Of a DNA stretch of 64,000 bases, positions 9,764-16,987 are shown piece after piece (the first letter of the stretch is position 1; the number at the start of each line of letters is the position of its first letter). Where the stretch lies: NCBI GenBank assembly GCA_001642945.1, contig LGRT01000013.1:434001-498000 (forward strand), written 5' to 3'. The position numbers and the translations under genes are program-made. The notes beneath the pieces are model-generated. The model was not told where the DNA came from. It did not search any database and worked only from the letters and a program-made list of their open reading frames with translations. The stretch is from Rhodobacteraceae bacterium SB2. Its GTDB lineage: Bacteria > Pseudomonadota > Alphaproteobacteria > Rhodobacterales > Rhodobacteraceae.

Positions 9764-10456
9764 TCAGTTGATCACAATATTATTTTTGGACACTTTGATC
9801 TGGTAGCCTTTGCCCGGAATATTTTGAATGAGATGCTGCGCGACAATCTGATTTCCGATATTGTCGCGCAGCCTTTTGATCCGCATCACGCCCGCGGCAT
9901 CCTCACAATTGGCGGCATTTTTCCCCGAAACCAAAATTTCAACATCTAAGCCGGATAGAAAATCACCGTCTAATGTCGCTTCTAAAAGCACGCTTAACGT
10001 TTCCATGCTGCCTTTGGTTAAGTGCAGCCAATCGCCATTTATTTTTACCGAATTTTCGGCTCGGCTCAGCTCGATCCCATTCACCTGCAGTGCGCTGTTT
10101 TTCAGCGCAACGAATTGCTGCCGCAGATGTATGTTGGACATCAAAGAGCCAAAACTTATCACCATCATAGAAATTGTGATGATAACCAGCGTGAAAATAA
10201 TGCTTGAATAGAGGCTGATCGAACTTTCAAAAAGGCTGCCCGATGAGGCTAAAACTTCCAGCAGTTTGATTTCTGTTTGGGTTGAAAAATCATTTTCCAA
10301 AAAAACCTTCTCAATATTTTCATTGAAAACGCGTGGATCTGGTACCGACCATATTATCAGGGCCAACGCGCTGATTATCAAAAGCAATATGATCGCGGCG
10401 CCCCAAAGGATAAGGGTTTGCGGCTTAATATTTAAGAAAGAACTCACCCAAATCAT
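9764..10456 (-). CDS. Membrane protein with C-terminal OmpR/PhoB-type winged helix (possible membrane-bound regulator)
   Basis: A 230-residue protein with two predicted membrane helices (about 15-36 and 85-106) separated by a roughly 48-residue acidic loop. The C-terminal domain (about 125-225) has the pattern of an OmpR/PhoB DNA-binding domain: a LTKGSMETL start, then VMRIKRLRDNIG and the wing NIPGKGYQIKV. In ToxR/CadC-type regulators the DNA-binding domain is N-terminal before one membrane helix, so the order is reversed here. If both ends are cytoplasmic, the loop would be the periplasmic sensor. It overlaps the upstream small secreted-protein gene by 32 bases. Membrane and winged-helix calls are fairly firm; function is inferred. 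Confidence 0.65.
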   Translation of the reverse strand: MIWVSSFLNIKPQTLILWGAAIILLLIISALALIIWSVPDPRVFNENIEKVFLENDFSTQTEIKLLEVLASSGSLFESSISLYSSIIFTLVIITISMMVISFGSLMSNIHLRQQFVALKNSALQVNGIELSRAENSVKINGDWLHLTKGSMETLSVLLEATLDGDFLSGLDVEILVSGKNAANCEDAAGVMRIKRLRDNIGNQIVAQHLIQNIPGKGYQIKVSKNNIVIN

Positions 10457-10718
10457 TTTTGAACTTCACTCCGTCAATTTCAGGATATTGTTTGACTATC
10501 TGCATCAATTTCCAACCGTTTTGCGCTAGCCTGTCCGACAGCTGCGTTTGATGCGGCCCTGAGCTACAGGTATCATTAATTTTTATCATCCCCAAATGCA
10601 GTTGAAGCGGGGCGGTTTTTTTGGCTTTATATAGGTAATAGCATTCGCCTGATGCAAGCGCTGCGGATCCACCTATACAGATCCAAAAAGCCAAAGCTGA
10701 GATAATCATTTTGGTCAT
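10425..10718 (-). CDS. Small secreted protein of unknown function
   Basis: A 97-residue protein when started at the ATG 10718, which has aagga about 8 bases upstream. Residues 1-23 form a signal peptide (MIISALAFWICIGG, then SAALAS). The mature part of about 74 residues has two cysteines (GECYYL and NDTCSS) that could pair in the periplasm. No family is recognised. Its 3' end overlaps the start of the winged-helix membrane protein gene by 32 bases, so the two are probably co-expressed. It might be a periplasmic partner of that protein, but nothing in the sequence proves this. Confidence 0.6.
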   Translation of the reverse strand: MTKMIISALAFWICIGGSAALASGECYYLYKAKKTAPLQLHLGMIKINDTCSSGPHQTQLSDRLAQNGWKLMQIVKQYPEIDGVKFKNDLGEFFLKY

Positions 10719-10852
10719 AGCAAACATCCTTAGCGTGTAGGGTCTGCTAAAGTTGACCAAATTCGCCGCGTTATTCAATAACAAATGGCGGTTTTTGGAT
10801 AACATGATCTTTTATTGTTTTCTGTCATCAATCAGAAACAAGATTGGAGATT

Positions 10853-11359
10853 ATGATGAAAAATATATTGGGTGCGGCTTTGCTTGCAACGTTAAGTCCG
10901 GCGTTTTTGAGCGCTGAAAGCTATGCAACGGTTATTAAGATCAAGCCGAATTACCAGACAAAAACAATATCGGAACCGCAGCGCCGCTGTCAGAATGTGG
11001 AGGTGCCAATCTATGGAACCTCGCAAACCAGAGGCGCCAGCTCAAGCGATGTTTTGGGTGGTATGATTATCGGAGGTCTTCTGGGTGGAACCGTTTCTGG
11101 AAAAGACAGGGGCGCTGCAGCCGGCGCCGTGATCGGGGGCCTGATGGCGGCAGATCAGGGCCAGCAGACAAAGCGGGTTATCGTGGGGTATAGGTCAGAG
11201 CAGCAATGTAATCTCGTTCAGGTTAATACTGAGCAGTCGCATATAAAAAACTACCGCATTACCTATGAGTGGAACGGTATTCGCGGCAAAAGTTATACCT
11301 ACAACAACTATCGTATCGGCGATCAAATTCCAATCAATGTGAGTATCAGCGCAAAGTGA
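10853..11359 (+). CDS. Glycine-zipper 2TM envelope protein (17-kDa antigen/SlyB-like)
   Basis: A protein of about 168 residues with a signal peptide (GAALLATLSPAFLSAES) and a central glycine-zipper hairpin, VLGGMIIGGLLGGTVSG then AAAGAVIGGLMAAD, typical of outer-membrane or periplasmic 2TM proteins of the Rickettsia 17-kDa antigen/SlyB type. No lipobox cysteine is evident. Two cysteines flank the zipper region (RRCQNVEV and QQCNLVQV). Two adjacent ATG codons (10853 and 10856) follow a ttggaga ribosome site. Structural envelope role inferred from the family. Confidence 0.75.
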   Translation: MMKNILGAALLATLSPAFLSAESYATVIKIKPNYQTKTISEPQRRCQNVEVPIYGTSQTRGASSSDVLGGMIIGGLLGGTVSGKDRGAAAGAVIGGLMAADQGQQTKRVIVGYRSEQQCNLVQVNTEQSHIKNYRITYEWNGIRGKSYTYNNYRIGDQIPINVSISAK

Positions 11360-11484
11360 GGGAGGGCTTATTGCTGGTAAAGCGGCGTGTTGCAAAGCTT
11401 GTAAATTTTATGAGGGGTTTTCTGGCAGCTATACTGAATTGTGCCGCCTAACGCCAAGCCCGCCAGATATCAAAAACATTGAAA

Positions 11485-11515
11485 AGCGTGGGGTGTATCG
11501 GCACCCCGCGCTTTT
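11485..11515 (+). terminator. Rho-independent terminator
   Basis: The arms agcg-t-ggggtg and caccccg-cgct form a stable GC-rich stem around a tatcgg loop, directly followed by ttttt. It lies about 125 bases after the glycine-zipper gene and before the next small gene. Confidence 0.75.
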
Positions 11516-11609
11516 TCTTGCGTTGGAGGGTAAGAAGATGGATCAGATCTGTGAAACCCCCTACACAGATTTCCGGTTTTGTGCTATTTTAAGCTTTGGA
11601 GGAAGCTTT

Positions 11610-11795
11610 ATGAACCCTGTGTCTCAAACCACCACAGCCCAACTGGCAGCTGCGTTAAAAGAGGCTCAGCGCCTAGATAGCGTTGAAGAAAAAGACAAAA
11701 AGAAGGTCTCGCCAGCGCCCGATATTGCAAAAGCTATCGTGGTTTCCATAAGCGCAGATGCCAAACAGCGCTTGCTGGATGATACGCTAAAATAA
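11610..11795 (+). CDS. Small hypothetical protein (61 residues)
   Basis: A 61-residue soluble, charged protein of unknown function. The ATG at 11610 is chosen because a strong ggagga ribosome site ends 6 bases upstream; the reading frame is open further 5' but runs through the terminator at 11485-11515. Features: an alanine-rich helix (TTAQLAAALKEAQR), a lysine/glutamate-rich stretch (EEKDKKK) and a C-terminal SADAKQRLLDDTLK helix. It sits alone between a terminator and a convergent gene. Confidence 0.5.
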   Translation: MNPVSQTTTAQLAAALKEAQRLDSVEEKDKKKVSPAPDIAKAIVVSISADAKQRLLDDTLK

Positions 11796-11819
11796 GCCAG
11801 CTCTCTGCCTCACGGCGGC

Positions 11820-11854
11820 GCATATGAAAAGGGGATGATCCCCTGCCCATATGC
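11820..11854. other. Nested inverted repeat in a convergent intergenic gap
   Basis: An outer pair gcatatg/catatgc encloses an inner hairpin gggga-tga-tcccc. It lies between the 61-residue protein gene and a convergent gene. There is no U-run, so it is not a classical terminator; it might still end or stabilise transcripts. Confidence 0.35.
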
Positions 11855-11907
11855 CAGCCGGCTGATCAAGAGGAACCTTCCTTCGCCATTTAGCCGCCCG
11901 ATTTTAT

Positions 11908-12534
11908 TTATTTGAGCGTTGCCATCATCCACGCTCGGTCAAGCGTTCCCAATTGCGAGGCTTTGACAAGCATGTCCTGAAACTCTTTTGACACGCCCAC
12001 TTCATCCACCGCCTTTCCAAGCGTTGTGATATCGCGCCCCGAATAAACGATATAAAACCGTTGCATATCTGCAGCGATAACGGGGGCCCACATGTTTACG
12101 TCGACGCTATGACCGCTTAGCATTTTTTGAGCTTCGGGCAGCAGCGCAACCGCGCCCGCGATGTTTTCGCGCGGCAACACATATTCACGCACCATGGACG
12201 CTTCATTGTCATCTGCCCCATTTTCGCCCGCAACCCGCCTAAATAATTCTGGCCCAACAACCTCCGCCGAGGGCGATAATTCGCGTTCGAGCATCAATTT
12301 GGCCCAAGCTGGATCACCCATCAGATTTTGGCCCACAGTCATACTGTGCTCCATCGATTCAAAGGCCGTGTGCAAAAGCAGCGTTCCGGGGCTATAATAA
12401 CCACCCAGCACTTGCTGCGTCCAAGCCGCCAAAGCGCCATTGCGCATCATAATGCCGGCTGCATTGCGCAGGCGATCGGCTGCGATTTCGCGTTTGCCGG
12501 TGAATGGCAGGCTTATTCTTCTTGATAAAAACAT
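11908..12534 (-). CDS. Hypothetical protein, possibly a tandem dimeric alpha/beta-barrel (NIPSNAP-like) fold
   Basis: A 208-residue soluble protein without a signal peptide. Two roughly similar halves contain long helices and strands of the ferredoxin-like type (TLLLHTAFESMEH then DPAWAKLM; FYIVYSGRDI then EFQDMLVKASQL), which recalls tandem dimeric alpha/beta-barrel or NIPSNAP-like proteins. I do not recognise a specific family. The upstream side holds its promoter in a roughly 300-base gap shared with the divergent FAD oxidoreductase. The function is unknown. Confidence 0.6.
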   Translation of the reverse strand: MFLSRRISLPFTGKREIAADRLRNAAGIMMRNGALAAWTQQVLGGYYSPGTLLLHTAFESMEHSMTVGQNLMGDPAWAKLMLERELSPSAEVVGPELFRRVAGENGADDNEASMVREYVLPRENIAGAVALLPEAQKMLSGHSVDVNMWAPVIAADMQRFYIVYSGRDITTLGKAVDEVGVSKEFQDMLVKASQLGTLDRAWMMATLK

Positions 12535-12850
12535 AGGTCCCTCCCAAATAGATCTACCCGATTAGGTTAAAAGCAGATCTGTGCATTTGGCTATTAAAAT
12601 ATGATTTTGAGATATATTTCTTCAGCCCAGTTTTTTATTGCGCAGATATATGCCCTAAAAATGGGCTTATTGGTTTGTGCGGGGCGCGCATAATTTAGAA
12701 TTTTTTTGCGGGTTTATTGGATTTATCGCGCGCAACCCTCTGCCATTGGGATTTTGCGTTGCACTGTTCACACATGGTTGCGCTACTGCGGTTTTGCTTG
12801 ACTTTCGCCTCCTGTCATTTTGGTGTGTTTTCAGCACGGTGAGGCATATT
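12535..12850. other. Divergent intergenic region, no recognised gene
   Basis: About 315 bases between the hypothetical protein gene (minus) and the FAD oxidoreductase gene (plus). The oxidoreductase frame stays open back to 12677, but that part reads like no known N-terminus. Presumably holds both promoters; no clear operator is visible. Confidence 0.4.
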
Positions 12851-14146
12851 ATGAAACACAGTCCGTTTTGGTGGGAAATTGAGCAGGGGCTCTGGCAGGC
12901 GTCTGGCGAGGTGAACCTGCCTTTAGAGGCTGATTATGTGATTGTGGGCGCGGGCTATACGGGGCTTTCTGCTGCCCTAACGATCGCTCGGCAGGGGCAT
13001 TCAGTGCGGGTGCTGGACAGCGGCGTGCCTGGCTTTGCAGCCTCTACGCGTAATGGTGGGATTTGCAGTGGTCAAATCAGGCTATCGCATAGCGCTCTCA
13101 GCGCAAAAAGCGGAGTAGATTATGCGGATGCGGTTTATGCCGAAGGTATCGAAGCCCGGCTTGATCTTGCCAAATTTTGTGCCGAAGAACAGATTGAATG
13201 CGATCTGCAGATGACGGGTCGCTTTACCGGTGCAATGAGTTCAAAAGACTATGAAAATCAGTGCCGCGAAGCGGATAGGCTAAACACAATAGATGGCCAT
13301 AAGGCGTTTATGGTGCCAAAATCTGACCAGCAGAGTGAAATTAAAACGGATTTGTTTTTTGGCGGCATGGTGCGTGAAGAAATCGGCGGGTTTCATCCCG
13401 GTAAATTTTTTGCAGGCCTTTTGAAGGCTGCGCAAGCTGCGGGGGCGGTCATTCACGCACAAACCTGCGTTGAAGAGATTACTGGCACGTCTTCAGGCAA
13501 GAAAACTGTAGTGACGAATAGGGGCAACGTTATCGGCGGAAAGGTGATTATTGCCACCAACGCTTATACGGGTACCAAATATCAGTTTGGTAAATTTCTG
13601 CGTCGTCGTCTTGTGCCCGCGCAAAGTTGTATTATCGTGACAGAAGCGTTGGGCACGGAAACGGTGAAAGATCTGATGCCAAAATTGCGGATGTATGGAA
13701 ATACGGCGAAACTGTATAGTTATTTCAGGCCTACGCCCGCGCGCGATCGTATTCTTTTGGGGTCGCGTAGCTTTGATAGGCACAGGCCCAGCGCGCGGTC
13801 AGTGGCGTATCTCCACGAGAAGCTGGCACAAATTTTTCCAGAGCTTTCAGGCTGTTCTATCGCATATTGCTGGCTGGGAAATGTAGGGTTTACGCGGGCC
13901 GAATTACCTGCGCTTTTTGAAAATGACGGTATTTTTTATGCAGCTGGCTATGCTGGGTCTGGAACGGTTTGGGCGCGCTGGCTGGGGAAAAAAATTGCTG
14001 AAACCACGATGGGTACGGGCAATCAACCTAGTGCATTTTGGGGTCCACCCCCGCCACGGATCCCGTTATATGATGGCAATCCCTGGTTTTTACCCGCGAT
14101 GCATCGGTATTTTGGCTTCAAAGATTGGATCAAACGCAGGTCATAG
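12851..14146 (+). CDS. FAD-dependent amine/amino-acid oxidoreductase (DAO/OrdL family)
   Basis: A 431-residue flavoprotein of the DAO superfamily, similar to PuuB/OrdL oxidases of gamma-glutamyl-polyamines and related amines. The start at 12851 (after a gagg site) gives the family-typical N-terminus MKHSPFWWE. The FAD motif VGAGYTGLSAAL lies at about 32-43, followed by ASTRNGGICSGQIR. The C-terminal YAAGYAGSGTVWARWLGKK segment is also typical of the group, where it contacts flavin. It is not in an obvious operon. The substrate is unknown; N-methylated or primary amines are plausible. Confidence 0.85.
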   Translation: MKHSPFWWEIEQGLWQASGEVNLPLEADYVIVGAGYTGLSAALTIARQGHSVRVLDSGVPGFAASTRNGGICSGQIRLSHSALSAKSGVDYADAVYAEGIEARLDLAKFCAEEQIECDLQMTGRFTGAMSSKDYENQCREADRLNTIDGHKAFMVPKSDQQSEIKTDLFFGGMVREEIGGFHPGKFFAGLLKAAQAAGAVIHAQTCVEEITGTSSGKKTVVTNRGNVIGGKVIIATNAYTGTKYQFGKFLRRRLVPAQSCIIVTEALGTETVKDLMPKLRMYGNTAKLYSYFRPTPARDRILLGSRSFDRHRPSARSVAYLHEKLAQIFPELSGCSIAYCWLGNVGFTRAELPALFENDGIFYAAGYAGSGTVWARWLGKKIAETTMGTGNQPSAFWGPPPPRIPLYDGNPWFLPAMHRYFGFKDWIKRRS

Positions 14147-14254
14147 TTGGGGGATCTGTGCCGCGCCCCAGTGCAGATATTGTTTGCCATACTTACATTC
14201 ATCTTCAGCTGACTAGATTGTGTAGGGGGCAATTGGTGATGTTTTGCGGTGGTT

Positions 14255-14848
14255 TTAGTTTTGGCCATCCTGTTCGATTATTGGCAGGATATCCAGAATT
14301 GATAGGCCTTTCATATTGTCTTTCTTGAAACGCCCTGCCGTGACCAATTGCGCATAGCCATGCACAAGGCTCCACATTGCAACTTGGCCCTTTCCCGTTT
14401 TGTCGTCTAGCGATCCGTGATGCCATCCAAGCTCAGCCGAACAATCTGCCAATATCACAAAACAGGCTCTGACCTGTTGTAGCAGGTCGGGATCATCCTG
14501 CACCAAACGGTCCCGCGAGAACATCAAATCATAGAGCGCGGGATTGGCTTGCGCGAAGGCGACATAGCCCAAAAGCGCCTGGTCTCGCCGTCGCTTGCGA
14601 TCAGCGTTTGTGTTGGCATCTGCCGTCATCATCACTGCGAGCTCTGCATATCCTGTTGTAACCATGGCCGTTAATAAGCCCGCTATATTGCCAAAATGGT
14701 TTTTGGGAGCTGCATGGCTGACGCCCACCTTTTCGGCGCATTTGCGCAGAGATAATCCTCCAAGACCGTCGCGTTCAAGCAGGTCACGGGCGGCCTTAAG
14801 AAAGGCTTCTTTGAGGTTGCCATGGTGATATTTGCGGGCAGCGTCCAT
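14255..14848 (-). CDS. TetR/AcrR-family transcriptional repressor
   Basis: A 197-residue TetR regulator. The helix-turn-helix occupies about 10-55 (GLSLRKCAEKVGVSHAAPKNHF) and a TetR_C_33/WHG-type ligand domain follows. The start at 14848 (MDAARKYHHGN) is chosen over an upstream ATG because aggaaag precedes it and TetR proteins of this group start this way. It is divergent from the alpha/beta hydrolase gene. Perfect palindromes in the intergenic gap (14867-14881 and 14916-14934) are its probable operators, giving autoregulation and control of the hydrolase. Confidence 0.9.
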   Translation of the reverse strand: MDAARKYHHGNLKEAFLKAARDLLERDGLGGLSLRKCAEKVGVSHAAPKNHFGNIAGLLTAMVTTGYAELAVMMTADANTNADRKRRRDQALLGYVAFAQANPALYDLMFSRDRLVQDDPDLLQQVRACFVILADCSAELGWHHGSLDDKTGKGQVAMWSLVHGYAQLVTAGRFKKDNMKGLSILDILPIIEQDGQN

Positions 14849-14866
14849 TAGCTTTCCTATGATTAT

Positions 14867-14881
14867 ATTTACAGTGTAAAT
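14867..14881. promoter_or_regulatory. Palindromic operator candidate near the TetR start
   Basis: A perfect 7-1-7 palindrome, atttaca-g-tgtaaat, 18 bases upstream of the TetR start codon. It shares the core ACAGTGT with the second site at 14916-14934. The placement would let the repressor control its own gene. Confidence 0.7.
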
Positions 14882-14915
14882 TTTAAATTGACACTCTACA
14901 AGCCACCTATTACCC

Positions 14916-14934
14916 ATATTGACAGTGTCAATAT
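14916..14934. promoter_or_regulatory. Palindromic operator candidate near the hydrolase start
   Basis: A perfect 9-1-9 palindrome, atattgaca-g-tgtcaatat, ending 16 bases before the hydrolase ATG. A degenerate third site (ttgacactc) lies at about 14888. Typical TetR operator size and placement. Confidence 0.75.
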
Positions 14935-14950
14935 TTCCGGAGTGTAAGGA

Positions 14951-15973
14951 ATGAAAAAAATATTCATCTGGGTGTTGTCGGGGTTCACAGCTTTTATCGG
15001 CGTTGCAGCGTTTATATGGTTTGCAAATCCGTTTGATCTGAGAGACCGGGTGCTGGTCAGCCAGATTGTGAAAATGCGCGTGGCCCCCAAGCGTTTAGCA
15101 ATTCCCAAAACCCCCAGCGATTATGCGATGCTCTATAGCGATGTCGATATTGTTACCAAGGATAATATTCGGCTGAGCGCGTGGGAAATACCAAGCCCGA
15201 CCCCATCGGATAAGACGGTGATCGTGAACCATCCACTGACAACCACGCGCTATGGTTCAGATACCGGGCTTGACGGTGTTGCCGCGGAATTTCTGCCTAT
15301 GGTGAAACATTTGCATGACGCCAATTACAACATCGTCATGTATGATCATCGCGGTCAAGGCGAAAGCGATGGTGGCCTCGGCGCAGAGGCGATCGGCAGC
15401 GAAGCACTGGTTGGCGCGGGGGTCACTGAGTGGCAGGATGTTGCCGCCTCTTTGCGTTATGTGCTTGCGCATCCGCAGTTTGGCGATGATGATATTTTAT
15501 TTCTCAGCCAATGTATGGGCGCCAATGCAACTTTTCTGGCCTGGAAAAAAGAACCAGACTTGTTTTCGAACCCGCAAATTAAAGGGTTAATCGCCAACCA
15601 ACCGACATTGTCTTACAATATGACTGATCGCTTCATTCGCGCCAAAACCGGATTGGATCTGGTTGGGCGTGTGCTGGACGCGCAGCGAGAAGAATTCGGG
15701 TTTGGATTTGCCGAAGCGCTTGATTATGTTCCAAGTCTTACGGTGCCCGTGCTCTATGCGCAGGTGAAAAATGACGTTTATACGTTCAACCAAAAGACCG
15801 GGCAGAACGATATTCAAGAAATTATTGATGCAACGCCAACGGCGCATAGCATCGTTTGGATTGGCCCCGATCAAGACACGCCGTTTGGTACAGGCCAACG
15901 GTTTGATGGGTACCAGTATTTCAATACGCATCCAGATGCGTTGCTTGCATTTCTTTCTGAACAAACGCGCTAA
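14951..15973 (+). CDS. Membrane-anchored alpha/beta hydrolase with a cysteine at the nucleophile position
   Basis: A 340-residue protein with an N-terminal hydrophobic anchor or uncleaved signal (residues 3-25) followed by an alpha/beta-hydrolase fold. The oxyanion-region motif YDHRGQGES lies at 131-139. The nucleophile elbow reads LSQCMGA with Cys188 where most members have Ser in GxSxG. Cysteine elbows occur in dienelactone hydrolase and PHA synthase, so activity is possible. The acid and histidine residues are not obvious. Controlled by the divergent TetR gene through the palindromes upstream. The substrate is unknown. Confidence 0.78.
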   Translation: MKKIFIWVLSGFTAFIGVAAFIWFANPFDLRDRVLVSQIVKMRVAPKRLAIPKTPSDYAMLYSDVDIVTKDNIRLSAWEIPSPTPSDKTVIVNHPLTTTRYGSDTGLDGVAAEFLPMVKHLHDANYNIVMYDHRGQGESDGGLGAEAIGSEALVGAGVTEWQDVAASLRYVLAHPQFGDDDILFLSQCMGANATFLAWKKEPDLFSNPQIKGLIANQPTLSYNMTDRFIRAKTGLDLVGRVLDAQREEFGFGFAEALDYVPSLTVPVLYAQVKNDVYTFNQKTGQNDIQEIIDATPTAHSIVWIGPDQDTPFGTGQRFDGYQYFNTHPDALLAFLSEQTR

Positions 15974-15987
15974 CACCTATAAAATTG

Positions 15988-16008
15988 GCCTCGCCTTTCG
16001 GGCGAGGC
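15988..16008. terminator. Hairpin, possible bidirectional terminator
   Basis: An eight-base perfect stem gcctcgcc/ggcgaggc with loop tttcg, 14 bases after the hydrolase stop. On the minus strand it is followed by a weak T-rich stretch (caatttta), on the plus strand by none, so its terminator role is uncertain. Confidence 0.45.
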
Positions 16009-16423
16009 GGCCCAGCAGATTTGTGCCATAGCGTCTCTGCGGCGGCTTTGAATATTCCAGTATCATAGACTCATTGGCCCGGTTCCTTGCGCCGGACTGT
16101 AAAGACCAGACCGCTCAAAACGCATGCGCAAAAGTTTTTGCTTTGATCTGCACGGCGCATATGGCGCAAATGGTCACTCAAGCAGCCCAGCGCTCTTTAC
16201 CGGCGCGAACGCGTTGACACGGCTTCCACCCATATCTCATCCAACTTCGGGTGATCGGTAATCGCAATAAGGTTTTTCCTCCAAAGGTAATGGGGTTAAG
16301 AGATATTCATTTATACAGGCGCAAGCGTGCTGGCGCGGAACGACATATATGCCCTTTAAGAGTGTATGTAAGCCCTCTGGCGTGCAGGCTGACCTGCCAG
16401 TATCTGATGTGATTATCCGCCAC
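16009..16423. other. Intergenic region downstream of soxG
   Basis: About 415 bases between convergent genes. Small inverted repeats are visible (for example gcagg-ctga-cctgc near 16390) but no open frame with coding character and no RNA gene was recognised. Confidence 0.4.
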
Positions 16424-16987
16424 TCAGTTGACTGCTACACCATATTGCTGCGCTGTTTCAGTCACGAGCTCCCAGAGTGACAGGGCAAAACTGCGCGGAA
16501 TGAGCAGAGAATATGCACCTGCTTCGCGCCAAAGCGTAATGCCAACATGGTGCAGAGCGGTTGAGGCCACCGCCCCCGTCGCAAAGGCGCTTTCGCGCAA
16601 ATCAATCGGCAGAAAATGGTTGAGCAATGTCGGGGTTTTATCGCCACTCAAGCGCAGCCAAGTTCGCGAATGCGATAGGTCTAAAACCGTGCCCAATTGA
16701 CGATCTATGTCAGGCAAGTGCATATTTTCCCGCGCTGAGATCACCCACCACTTCAAAGGTTCTACGCGCAGCAAATGTTGCCCGCCACCAGTCAGCGATC
16801 GTCCGGGGTGCGCCACCGCGCTGCACCCGGCGGCTGTCGCGGCCAGGTGTCCAACCCGATCCAGCCTATCCGGCCAAGCAGAGATTTGTATCAGTGAAAA
16901 GGGATGAACCTCGTGCAAACGAATCTGCGGCGTTGCCGCTGCCGCCAATTGCGTGCGATTATTTAAGGCTGATAGGGGGCTAGTCAT
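16424..16987 (-). CDS. soxG: Sarcosine oxidase gamma subunit
   Basis: About 187 residues, the gamma subunit of heterotetrameric sarcosine oxidase. It is related to the GcvT/YgfZ-like folate-binding fold and packs against the alpha subunit. Typical segments are HPGRSLTGGGQHLLRVEPLKWW, LDLSHSRTWLRLSG and the C-terminal SFALSLWELV. The ATG at 16987 overlaps the soxA stop by eight bases, which decides the start over an upstream in-frame ATG. It is the last gene of the soxBDAG operon. Confidence 0.88.
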   Translation of the reverse strand: MTSPLSALNNRTQLAAAATPQIRLHEVHPFSLIQISAWPDRLDRVGHLAATAAGCSAVAHPGRSLTGGGQHLLRVEPLKWWVISARENMHLPDIDRQLGTVLDLSHSRTWLRLSGDKTPTLLNHFLPIDLRESAFATGAVASTALHHVGITLWREAGAYSLLIPRSFALSLWELVTETAQQYGVAVN

